Positions 56,085-64,000 of a DNA stretch of 64,000 nucleotides are shown piece by piece; position 1 is the stretch's first letter, and each line of letters starts with the position of its first letter. The DNA is from Fen-999 sp041480065. Its GTDB lineage: Bacteria > Pseudomonadota > Gammaproteobacteria > Burkholderiales > Rhodocyclaceae. Both the position numbers and the translations under genes were made by a program. The DNA lies in the NCBI GenBank assembly GCA_041480065.1, contig JBGOZF010000017.1, forward strand, positions 1 through 64,000. The letters are read 5' to 3'. The notes below the pieces were generated by a model. The model did no database searches and was not told the origin of the DNA. It saw only the letters and a list, made by a program, of their open reading frames with translations.

Positions 56085-58102
56085 GAATGCAACAACTCCA
56101 TTAACTGTGTCTGGTCGAGAATCCTGATACCCAACTGTTGCGCTTTTTCCAGCTTCGAGCCGGCCTCGCTGCCGGCAACGACGAAATCCGTCTTTTTCGA
56201 TACCGAACCCGCCACCTTGCCGCCCCGCGCCTCGATCATTTCCTTGGCCTCTTCGCGGTTCATGGAGGGCAGCGTTCCGGTCAGCACGAAAGTCTTGCCA
56301 GCGACATTCGAGACAACCGGCACGAAGGGTTCTCCATCCGGCCAGACGACTCCGGCCGCCCTAAGATGCCGGATGACTTCGCCATTGTGCGGCTCCGCGA
56401 AGAAACGGGCAATGGAGGCGGCCACCACCGGACCGACATCAGGCACCTGCTGAAGGCGGTCTTCGTCCGCCCGCAGCAATGCGTCGAGGCTGCCGAAATA
56501 GCGCGCCAGGTCCTTGGCCGTAGCCTCGCCAACATTGCGAATGCCCAGAGAGAAGATGAATCGCGCCAACGTCGTCCGCTTGCTCCTTTCGATCGCAACC
56601 ATCAGATTGCTTGCCGATTTCTCGCCCATGCGATCAAGCCCCGCCAACTGATCCACATCCAGGCTGTAGATGTCGGCCGGTGTCTTCACCACCCCGCCAT
56701 CCACCAGTTGGTCGACCAGTTTTTCGCCCAAGCCCTCGATGTCCATCGCCCGTCGGCCGGCGAAATGCAGCAGCGCCTGCTTGCGCTGGGCCGGACAGAA
56801 GAGCCCACCGGTGCAGCGGGCGATGGCTTCGTCCTCCGGCCTCTCGATGCCCGAACCGCACACGGGGCAGGACTTGGGCATAACGAACTCCGGCGCCAGG
56901 ATCGCTCGGCGTTCAGGCACTATCCCGACGACTTCGGGAATCACGTCGCCGGCACGGCGAACGATCACCGTATCGCCGACGCGCACATCCTTGCGGCGCA
57001 CTTCGTCCTCGTTGTGCAGCGTCGCATTGGTGACCGTAACGCCGCCGACGAACACCGGCGCCAGCCGCGCCACGGGCGTGATCGCCCCCGTGCGGCCCAC
57101 CTGCACTTCGATGGCCTCGACGGTCGTCAGCGCCTCTTCAGCTGGATACTTGTGCGCCACCGCCCAGCGCGGCTCGCGGCTGACGAAGCCAAGCCGGGCT
57201 TGTAGCGCCAGCGAATTGACCTTGTACACGACGCCGTCAATGTCGAAAGGCAAGGCGTCCCGCATCGCGAGGATGCGTTCGTGAAAGGCAACCAGTTCGT
57301 CCGCGCCGCCGACCACCGCGCGATGCTCGCAAACCGGCAGGCCGAAGGCGGCCAGGGCATCGAGCACGCCACTGTGCGTGGCCGGCAGTGTCCACCCGGC
57401 CGTGTCGCCCAAACCATAGGCGAAGAAAGACAGCGGCCGCCCGGCGGCCAGCTTCGGGTCCAGTTGCCGGATACTGCCCGCCGCGCCGTTGCGCGGGTTG
57501 ACCAGCGTCGACCGGCCCGCCTGGCGCTGACGTTCGTTATAGCGCTCGAAATCCCGCCGGCTCATGAACGCCTCACCGCGCACTTCGATCAGCGACGGCA
57601 CAGCGCCGTGCAGGCGCAGCGGGATTCTGTGCACGGTGCGGATGTTCTGCGTGACGTCCTCACCGGTCTCGCCATCGCCGCGCGTCGCTGCCTGGACCAG
57701 CACGCCCTGTTCGTAGCGCAGGTTGATGGCGAGACCGTCGAACTTTAGCTCAGTGGCGTATTCGACGAGCGGTGCGCCATCGTCCAGCGCCAGCAGTTTG
57801 CGCACGCGGGCATCGAAGGCGCGGGCGCCCGATGGCCCCGTGTCCGTCTCGGTCCGAATCGACAGCATCGGCACGGCATGTCGCACGGCGACGAATTCCG
57901 GCAGCGGCCGACCACCTACGCGCTGCGTCGGCGAATCCGGAGATATCAGATCGGGATGTTTGGCCTCAATGGCCTGAAGTTCGCGGAACAGTTTGTCATA
58001 CTCCGCGTCCGGGATGGTCGGCGCATCGAGCACGTAATAGGCATGGTTGTGGCGTTCGAGTTCGCCACGCAGGAATCGGGCGCGTTCCGCGGCGGAGCTC
58101 AA
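56081..58102 (-). CDS. ligA: NAD-dependent DNA ligase
   Basis: A 673-residue replicative ligase. The adenylation motif is ATELKFDGLAINLRY, with the catalytic Lys in KFDG. OB-fold, a four-cysteine zinc finger (CPVCGSGIERP ... CTGGLFCPAQ), helix-hairpin-helix repeats and a C-terminal BRCT domain follow. The start is a TTG at 58102 that overlaps the zipA stop as TTGA; no ATG is close to the conserved start. Confidence 0.96.
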   Translation of the reverse strand: MSSAAERARFLRGELERHNHAYYVLDAPTIPDAEYDKLFRELQAIEAKHPDLISPDSPTQRVGGRPLPEFVAVRHAVPMLSIRTETDTGPSGARAFDARVRKLLALDDGAPLVEYATELKFDGLAINLRYEQGVLVQAATRGDGETGEDVTQNIRTVHRIPLRLHGAVPSLIEVRGEAFMSRRDFERYNERQRQAGRSTLVNPRNGAAGSIRQLDPKLAAGRPLSFFAYGLGDTAGWTLPATHSGVLDALAAFGLPVCEHRAVVGGADELVAFHERILAMRDALPFDIDGVVYKVNSLALQARLGFVSREPRWAVAHKYPAEEALTTVEAIEVQVGRTGAITPVARLAPVFVGGVTVTNATLHNEDEVRRKDVRVGDTVIVRRAGDVIPEVVGIVPERRAILAPEFVMPKSCPVCGSGIERPEDEAIARCTGGLFCPAQRKQALLHFAGRRAMDIEGLGEKLVDQLVDGGVVKTPADIYSLDVDQLAGLDRMGEKSASNLMVAIERSKRTTLARFIFSLGIRNVGEATAKDLARYFGSLDALLRADEDRLQQVPDVGPVVAASIARFFAEPHNGEVIRHLRAAGVVWPDGEPFVPVVSNVAGKTFVLTGTLPSMNREEAKEMIEARGGKVAGSVSKKTDFVVAGSEAGSKLEKAQQLGIRILDQTQLMELLHS

Positions 58103-59178
58103 CTGAACAGACGCAAGGCGCGCGTGCTGCCGGCCACGATCCGCCGCTGCGTCATCCTGGCTTGCAGTTCGGCCACCTTGGCGCGAATGCTTTCGATCAT
58201 GTCGGCGGACAAGGGATGGCCCTGCGCGTCGACAATCAATCCGCCCAACTCGGCAGTCAATCGTTGCGCCACGATCAGGAGACGATCAAAGGCGGACGGC
58301 CCGTCGGCGACTCTCGGCACATCGAGCGACAAGGTGACGCCATTGGTCGCCAGCGACTCCATGGCATTCACGTTGAACGACTCCGCACCATGGTTCCCCA
58401 AGGTGAATGCCGTCAGATCCGAATCGTTGCGGTCATGGAAAAACCCGTCGTCGCCCAGTTGAAGGCCCGCGGCCTGCGCGACCTCGTTGACCTTGGCGCC
58501 GGCAAAGGCATTGCCGTCGACGGCGACGACGTTGACGCCCAACTGGACGTCGACCGCCGCGCAGAATTCGTCCAGCGCCCGGGCATGGGACAACACGCTC
58601 GCCTGGTCCGGCACTTCCGCCACGCCGGCAAACTGCTGGGCAAGTTGGCGCACACCATCGAGAAATACCGAAAGCTCGGTGTCGGTAACCACGCCGCGCC
58701 GATCGGCGAGCTGCAGCGACGCGCACACGACCTTGTAGCGGCCCGCATCTTCGCCTGACAAGCGCCGCCATTGCCACGAGTTCTCGTCGAACGCCAGCCA
58801 GGACAGGCATTTGCTGACGTGCGGTGCCAGGAAGGATTGCGCCGCCCAAAGCGACGGTGCAGGCACGGCCTCGACAAAGTCGATGCGGACAACGCAATCG
58901 GCCATTTCATCGACCCACTCTTCCGGCAGCGGAGGCATGCTGCGCGCTTCTTCTTCGACCGGTTCTTCCTGTAGCACCGGCTCGGTGCGCTCGGGAATGC
59001 TGTGGGTATCGACGGTTTCCCCGTGCGCCTCGCCGCTGAAGAGGACGTCTGCCTGATCGCCGCGGAAGACCTTCTCCGCCAACCGGCGCTGGGCCCGTTC
59101 CTGCCACTTGTTGTAGCCCCAGACCCCCGCCACTGCCGCCGCCCCGACTGCGATCAGCGCGGCCTGCAAGTCGTTCAT
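58099..59178 (-). CDS. zipA: ZipA-like cell division protein
   Basis: A 359-residue protein with a single N-terminal membrane helix (LQAALIAVGAAAVAGVWGY), an acidic Pro/Glu-rich linker and a C-terminal ZipA-type FtsZ-binding domain (from about residue 215, with WAAQSFL-like and GYxF-like blocks, and VTLSLDVPRV). It lies between smc and ligA, the usual betaproteobacterial place. Sequence drift in this family is high, so the call rests partly on context. Confidence 0.85.
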   Translation of the reverse strand: MNDLQAALIAVGAAAVAGVWGYNKWQERAQRRLAEKVFRGDQADVLFSGEAHGETVDTHSIPERTEPVLQEEPVEEEARSMPPLPEEWVDEMADCVVRIDFVEAVPAPSLWAAQSFLAPHVSKCLSWLAFDENSWQWRRLSGEDAGRYKVVCASLQLADRRGVVTDTELSVFLDGVRQLAQQFAGVAEVPDQASVLSHARALDEFCAAVDVQLGVNVVAVDGNAFAGAKVNEVAQAAGLQLGDDGFFHDRNDSDLTAFTLGNHGAESFNVNAMESLATNGVTLSLDVPRVADGPSAFDRLLIVAQRLTAELGGLIVDAQGHPLSADMIESIRAKVAELQARMTQRRIVAGSTRALRLFS

Positions 59179-59278
59179 GCTTGTCCTCCACAGGAGTTCG
59201 GGCGCACGGCCGCCCGAAGCCCGAACGGCACGCGCCGGAGGCGCAAACCGCACCAGATCGTTGCCAGCGCGCCCCCAG

Positions 59279-59341
59279 ACAGGCGAGCGCAGCGAACTCG
59301 CTGGCTCCCTCGCCTTGAGGCGGGGGCCGGGGGGTGGTGGG
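59279..59341. repeat. GC-rich stem-loops between smc and zipA
   Basis: GCGAG (59283-59287) pairs with CTCGC (59297-59301), and CGCC-TTGA-GGCG forms a second small stem (59311-59322), followed by a G-rich stretch. It is not a clean terminator on either strand. Similar GC-rich hairpins fill intergenic gaps in many betaproteobacteria. Confidence 0.35.
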
Positions 59342-59344
59342 CCA

Positions 59345-62300
59345 TCATGCCGCTTCCCTCTCCGTCATTCGAAGCGCCTCTTCCATATCGACTTCAACCA
59401 CCCGCGAAACGCCCTGTTCCTGCATGGTAACGCCAATCAGGTGATGCGCCATCTCCATCGCGATCTTGTTGTGCGTGATGAAGAGGAACTGGGTCTGCAC
59501 TGACATGCGCTTGACCATCTCGCAGAAGCGCTCGGTATTCGAGTCGTCGAGCGGCGCATCGACTTCGTCGAGCAAACAGAACGGCGCCGGGTTGAGCTGG
59601 AACATGCCGAACACCAGCGCGATGGCCGTCAGTGCCTTTTCGCCGCCGGACAGCAGATGGATGGTCGAGTTCTTCTTGCCGGGCGGCTGCGCCATGATCT
59701 GGATGCCGGAATCGAGAATCTCCTCGCCGGTGAGGATCAGCTTCGCCTCGCCGCCACCGAAAAGCTGCGGGAACAGCTCGCCGAAATGGCGGTTCACCGT
59801 ATCGTAGGTCTCCTGCAACTGTTCGCGGGTCTCGCGGTCGATGCGACGGATCGCGTCTTCCAGCGTGTTGATGGCGGTGGTCAGGTCTTCCGATTGCGCA
59901 TCGAGGAAGCCCTTGCGCTCGCTCGCGACGCTCAATTCCTCAAGCGCCGCGAGGTTCACGGACCCCAGCGCCTCTATCTCCGCCGTCAGCCGGGCGATAT
60001 CGCCCGCCAGCACCGGCTCCTTGAGTCCCGGTACCAGCTCCGCAGCCAGCGCCGCCTCGTCCTCGGGACTGGCCACGCCCACCTCGATCAGCCGCTCCTG
60101 AAACTGCTCGGCGTTGAGTTCAGCCGCCTGCTGCTTGAGCTTCCAGTCGTTGATCTTGTCGCGCGCGGGCTGCAGGCCCTGTTCCAGCTTGAGTCTTTGC
60201 TCTTCCAGCGTGCGCAGTTCGGCGGCAGCACCTTCGAGGCTGTTGCGCCGCTCGGCCAGCAGGCCCTCACGGCCCTGCTTCGAATCCAGCGCCGACTGGA
60301 GTTGTTCCTGCAATACGGCGTCGCTGATCGCGGCCAGTTCGGTCCGGGCAATGTCGGTGTCGCCCGCGACACGCTCCATCTGTGTCCGCGCCGTTTCGGC
60401 AGCCCGTGCATTGTCTTCGAGCTTGCCCAGGCATTCGCGTTCGGAGAAGCCGGCCTCCTGGGCTTCGCGCGCCAATTGGTGTTCCAGCGCGCGAGCCTCG
60501 CGGAGCGCGACGTCTTTCTGGCGTTGCACTTCCAGCGTTTCGTCGAGACGCGCCCGCACTGTCTCCAACTGCTCGCGGCGAACCGTCGCCTCGCTCTCGG
60601 CGCGAGCAAGTTCGGCCCGTTCCGTCTCTTCGCTGCGCAGGATGTCTTCGAGATCGCGCGCGATCTGCGCCGCCCGCTCGTCGAACCGGGCTTGCGCCTG
60701 CGTCAGTTTGAGCGCCTCGACATGCGCAGCGTGCTGACGCTGTTGGGCTTCCTGGACCGCCCGGCGCGCGCCGGCGAGTTGTTCCTGCGCTTCGGCCAGC
60801 TGGTGTTCGGCATCGCCCTGCGCCTCGCGCGCCAGGTGCTCGTCCTGTTCGCGCGCGGTGATGGTGCCGGACAGTTCGTCGATTTCCCGCTGACGCTCGA
60901 TGACGCCATGCGTGCGGACATCGGGAACATAGAGTGTCAGTCCGTGCGCGGCAAGCACATGACCCTGGCGCGACACGCAGGGTCCGCCGGTTGCCGGCAG
61001 GCGGCCGGCCAGATCGTCGGCGACCGAGTAACCGGCAAGCCACTCGTCCAGCACCGCTGACCACTGGGCATCGTCGCAGCGTACTTTGCCGCGCAGCGAC
61101 TCCGCGGCGGAAGGCTTCGCCTGCGCGCCCTCGCGGATCGCCAGAGCAAAAGTGGCCGGCGGCGGCGATGCCAACGCACGGCGCACTGTATCGACATCGC
61201 CGGCGAGCGCCGCCAGACGTTCGCGCAATACGGCTTCGACGGCCGTTTCCCAGCCGGGCTCGACGTGAATGGCACGCCACAGCGGCTGGGCATCGGCCAG
61301 CCCGAGGTTCTTCAGCCAATCGCCGATTTCGCCGCTTTGCTGGACGCGGCTTTGCAGTTGCTGCAAGGCATCGTGACGGGCACGCGCCTCGGTGGCCTGC
61401 CGGTGCGCGGCAGCCAGCCGCTCGCGCGCAGCGCGCAGCGCCGACTCGATATTCGGCAACTGTGCCTGAAGCTCGGTTACTCGTGCCTGCTGCACCGCGA
61501 GGTCGGCTTCGGCGGTGGATGCATTCTCTTGCGCCGCAGCCAGCAGCAACGCTTCCGGCGCCACCAGTGCGGCCTTCTCCTGCTCCAGCCGGACACGCCG
61601 GCCAGTGAAGTTCTCGATGGCGCGCACCGCGTGGCCGCGATCGGCCTCGGCCAGCCGCAAGCCTTGCTCAGCCTCGTTGAGCACCCGGCGCGCGTCGGCA
61701 ACCTGCGCCGCCGCGGTTTCGACGTCGCTTTCGGCCTGCGGCAGGCCGGCAGCGGCTTCCTCGTGACGGCTGGTCGCCATCAGCGCACGGTCGCGCGAGT
61801 TGTCGAGCAGCGACTTCCAGCGGAAGTCCTCTTCCTCGACACGCTTGATCTCGCCGCTCCAGTGATTGTTTTCGACCGCCAGTTGCGCCAGCCGGGTTTC
61901 CAGGCGCTGTCGCGAATCGCGGACGTGGTTGATCTCCGACTCCAGCCGCTTCACCTCGGCATTGGCCGCATACATCTCAGCCTGCGAAGCGTGCAGCGAG
62001 TCCGACGCCGCGAAGTGCGCCTCGCGCGCCTGCTCGACGCGTGCCTCGACTTCGCGCAGTTGTGCAGTCTCGGCTTCGACGCGGGTGGCCGCCTTTTCCA
62101 CCTCGCGGCCGTAGCGTTCGGACTCGTGGCGGGCGTCGTTGCGCTTCTTGAGCCACAACAGGTTTTGCCGGCGACTCAACTGGCCGTGCAGGTCGTGATA
62201 TTGCCGCGCAACTTCGGCCTGGGTTTCCAGTCGGCCGATCTGCCCCCCCAACTCGTTGCGGATGTCGTCGACGCGGGCCATGTTCTCGCGGGCGTCTTCG

Positions 62301-62851
62301 AGGCGGTGTTCGGTTTCCTTGCGGCGTTCCTTGTACTTGGTGACGCCGGCAGCCTCTTCGAGGAACATGCGCAGATCTTCGGGCTTGGCCTCGACGATGC
62401 GCGAGATCATGCCCTGGCCGATGATGGCATACGCCCGCGGCCCCAGGCCGGTGCCGAGGAAAAGGTCGATCACGTCGCGTCGGCGGACGTGAAGGTTGTT
62501 GATGTAGTAGTTCGAGTTGCCCTCGCGGTCGAGCACGCGCTTGACGGTGATCTCGGCATATTGCGACCACTGTCCGGTCGCGCGTCCAAGATTGTTGTCG
62601 AAGAACAACTCGACACTGGCGCGGCCGACTTCCTTGCGGTTGCCGGAACCCTTGAAGATCACATCCTGGATCGACTCGCCGCGCAGTTCCGAGGCCTTGG
62701 ATTCGCCCAGCACCCAGCGCACGGCGTCGATGATATTGGACTTGCCGCAGCCATTGGGACCGACCACGCCGGCCAGTTGCCCAGGGAACAGCACGGTGGT
62801 CGGCTCAACAAACGACTTGAAGCCTGAGAGTTTGAGTTTGAGGAGGCGCAC
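59345..62851 (-). CDS. smc: chromosome segregation protein SMC
   Basis: A 1168-residue SMC ATPase. The N-terminal Walker A is VVGPNGCGKSNIIDAVRW. Long coiled coils flank a hinge at about residues 500-650. The C-terminal head has the ABC signature HLLSGGEKALTAIAL and Walker B FCLLDEVDAPLDD. It starts at GTG 62851, where the conserved RLLKLKLSGFKSF begins. Continuous open frame beyond 62851 to 63991 is antisense to queF and the EamA gene and is not coding. It is divergent from queF. Confidence 0.96.
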   Translation of the reverse strand: MRLLKLKLSGFKSFVEPTTVLFPGQLAGVVGPNGCGKSNIIDAVRWVLGESKASELRGESIQDVIFKGSGNRKEVGRASVELFFDNNLGRATGQWSQYAEITVKRVLDREGNSNYYINNLHVRRRDVIDLFLGTGLGPRAYAIIGQGMISRIVEAKPEDLRMFLEEAAGVTKYKERRKETEHRLEDARENMARVDDIRNELGGQIGRLETQAEVARQYHDLHGQLSRRQNLLWLKKRNDARHESERYGREVEKAATRVEAETAQLREVEARVEQAREAHFAASDSLHASQAEMYAANAEVKRLESEINHVRDSRQRLETRLAQLAVENNHWSGEIKRVEEEDFRWKSLLDNSRDRALMATSRHEEAAAGLPQAESDVETAAAQVADARRVLNEAEQGLRLAEADRGHAVRAIENFTGRRVRLEQEKAALVAPEALLLAAAQENASTAEADLAVQQARVTELQAQLPNIESALRAARERLAAAHRQATEARARHDALQQLQSRVQQSGEIGDWLKNLGLADAQPLWRAIHVEPGWETAVEAVLRERLAALAGDVDTVRRALASPPPATFALAIREGAQAKPSAAESLRGKVRCDDAQWSAVLDEWLAGYSVADDLAGRLPATGGPCVSRQGHVLAAHGLTLYVPDVRTHGVIERQREIDELSGTITAREQDEHLAREAQGDAEHQLAEAQEQLAGARRAVQEAQQRQHAAHVEALKLTQAQARFDERAAQIARDLEDILRSEETERAELARAESEATVRREQLETVRARLDETLEVQRQKDVALREARALEHQLAREAQEAGFSERECLGKLEDNARAAETARTQMERVAGDTDIARTELAAISDAVLQEQLQSALDSKQGREGLLAERRNSLEGAAAELRTLEEQRLKLEQGLQPARDKINDWKLKQQAAELNAEQFQERLIEVGVASPEDEAALAAELVPGLKEPVLAGDIARLTAEIEALGSVNLAALEELSVASERKGFLDAQSEDLTTAINTLEDAIRRIDRETREQLQETYDTVNRHFGELFPQLFGGGEAKLILTGEEILDSGIQIMAQPPGKKNSTIHLLSGGEKALTAIALVFGMFQLNPAPFCLLDEVDAPLDDSNTERFCEMVKRMSVQTQFLFITHNKIAMEMAHHLIGVTMQEQGVSRVVEVDMEEALRMTEREAA

Positions 62852-62944
62852 GCTTGTTAAATCAATGAGTTGTAAACGCAAAGCCGCCTTCGGACGGCAA
62901 GGACGGTGCATTATAATCGCAAGGCTTCCACCCAAGCCGCCATC

Positions 62945-63364
62945 ATGCCCAGCCGCCCAGCCAAGACCCTGGAGACCTTCGCCAACCCCGCCAGCCACCG
63001 GGATTACCACATCCACATGGAGATCCCGGAGTTCACCTGCCTGTGCCCCAAGACCGGGCAGCCGGACTTCGCGGTGCTGACGCTGGACTACGTACCCGAC
63101 AAGCTCTGCGTCGAACTGAAGAGCCTGAAGCTCTACGTTTGGAGCTTCCGCGACGAGGGCCACTTCCACGAGGACGTCACCAACCGCATCCTCGACGACC
63201 TGGCCAAGGCCGTGAAGCCGCGCTTCATGCGATTGACGGCGCGCTTCTACGTGCGCGGCGGCATCTTCACCAACGTCGTCGCCGAACATCGCAAGAAGGG
63301 CTGGAAGCCGCAGGCGCCGGTCGAACTGGCCGCATTCCCGACGCAGTCGAACGTGCGCGGCTAG
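62945..63364 (+). CDS. queF: NADPH-dependent 7-cyano-7-deazaguanine reductase, short type
   Basis: A 139-residue T-fold enzyme of queuosine synthesis that reduces preQ0 to preQ1. The active Cys is in FTCLCPKTGQPDFA, and the family motif ELKSLKLYVWSF is intact. The single-domain length is like YkvM. The ATG at 62945 was chosen over 62906 because residues before it are not conserved. Its stop overlaps the convergent EamA gene. Confidence 0.95.
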   Translation: MPSRPAKTLETFANPASHRDYHIHMEIPEFTCLCPKTGQPDFAVLTLDYVPDKLCVELKSLKLYVWSFRDEGHFHEDVTNRILDDLAKAVKPRFMRLTARFYVRGGIFTNVVAEHRKKGWKPQAPVELAAFPTQSNVRG

Positions 63365-64000
63365 CTCTCGATCCTCGCCGAAAACATGCTGGCGGCGACG
63401 ATCAGCCCGCCACCCAGCCACTCGCGCAGGCCCATCGTTTCGCCCGCCAGCCACCACGAGGCAACGGCGGCGACTACCAGTTCGAACAGGAAGATCACGA
63501 CGGCGCGGTTGGCGACGACTCGGGTCAGCCCGTATTGAACGACCAGGTTGACGATCAGCAGCACCAGGCCGAGAACACCGACCATCGCCCAGGCGCCTGC
63601 GTCCAGACTGCCCAGGGAGGTGGTTCCTTCCATGGCCGCGGTGGCCAAACCGACGACGACCACGCCGGCGAAGACGGCCGCGGACTTGAGTTCGATCGAG
63701 TAATGGCTTGCCCGCCGGATCAGCACGTTCGATAGCGCAAACAGGAGGCCAGCCAGCAGTCCAATCCACTCGGCGGCCACGCGCGGCCAGGGTGCGCCGA
63801 GTTCGGGGCGCCACAGCATCACGGCGGCACCGGCCAGGGACAGGGCGATGATGCCGGCCCCCGTGATCGTGAGACGTTCGTCGAGCAGCAGACGGGCCAG
63901 CAGCACTGTCCAAAGGGGCGCCAGATAGAAGAGCAGCAGCACGCGCATCACTTCGCCGTGCAGCATGGCGACTACGTAGCCGAGGTTGCACCCGGCCGCC
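63361..64000 (-). CDS. EamA/DMT-family transporter, N-terminal part beyond the window
   Basis: About 213 residues are visible and the frame is open to the right edge, with conserved text (GCNLGYVVA) before the first internal ATG at 63966, so the start lies outside the window. The visible part has one complete EamA repeat and the end of the other, about seven membrane helices. These proteins export or import small metabolites; the substrate is unknown. Confidence 0.85.
   Translation of the reverse strand, partial: AAGCNLGYVVAMLHGEVMRVLLLFYLAPLWTVLLARLLLDERLTITGAGIIALSLAGAAVMLWRPELGAPWPRVAAEWIGLLAGLLFALSNVLIRRASHYSIELKSAAVFAGVVVVGLATAAMEGTTSLGSLDAGAWAMVGVLGLVLLIVNLVVQYGLTRVVANRAVVIFLFELVVAAVASWWLAGETMGLREWLGGGLIVAASMFSARIES

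Noticed and set aside
62852..63991. smc frame extended to 63991
   Set aside because: The extra frame is antisense to queF and to the EamA gene, has no SMC homology, and the conserved SMC start lies at GTG 62851.

Overview
The window is a high-GC, densely packed bacterial chromosome segment with only two clearly accessory parts. The gene content points to a betaproteobacterium, most likely of the Rhodocyclales type. The supporting signs are the block rpsB-tsf-pyrH-frr-uppS-cdsA-dxr-rseP-bamA-skp-lpxD-fabZ-lpxA-lpxB-rnhB, the ratA/ratB-smpB pair, a ZipA homologue next to ligA and smc, PEP-CTERM protein sorting, and a soluble NAD-linked formate dehydrogenase. The genus cannot be fixed from this sequence alone.

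Layout. Positions 1-6835 (minus strand) carry a complete, tightly coupled fdsGBACD formate dehydrogenase operon, preceded by a LysR-type regulator and followed by a Fae-like protein that seems to lack the usual catalytic histidine. Positions 7842-10930 hold guaA and guaB, separated by a terminator-like hairpin. Positions 11019-12788 hold a DUF4124 protein, ratB, ratA and smpB. Positions 12789-22150 form a 9.4-kb accessory island bracketed by smpB and a broken, diverged copy of the smpB 3' part. Positions 22518-30191 hold qmcA-nfeD, the divergent ppsA/ppsR pair, an ABC-type binding protein and a TonB-dependent receptor. Positions 30188-45084 are one long minus-strand run for translation factors, isoprenoid and phospholipid precursors, outer-membrane assembly and lipid A. 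Positions 45320-64000 hold map-glnD, def with an MTA-salvage phosphorylase, typA, a patatin/cyclic-nucleotide-binding protein, a BamE-like lipoprotein, hpt-galU-ligA-zipA-smc, queF and a truncated EamA transporter.

The most interesting part is the island. On the minus strand, in order, it encodes (1) a secreted PEP-CTERM protein whose body looks like a cohesin domain, (2) a 2519-residue protein with a Sec signal, a dockerin-like double calcium loop, six PKD-like domains, two cadherin-like domains, a long RHS/YD-repeat region and a C-terminal NucA/NucB-like DNase, and (3) an overlapping SMI1/KNR4-type gene that is probably the immunity protein. Cohesin and dockerin domains bind each other in other bacteria, so the inference is that the cohesin protein, sorted by the exosortase pathway, holds the dockerin-tagged toxin at the cell surface or in the exopolysaccharide matrix. 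A possible sigma-54 promoter and two palindromes lie upstream of the cohesin gene.

Other links: hpt, the methylthioinosine phosphorylase, guaB and guaA together give a purine salvage route to GMP; ppsR is known to control PpsA by phosphorylation; the formate operon would turn formate into CO2 and NADH. No rRNA, tRNA, CRISPR array, insertion sequence or integrase gene was found in the window.
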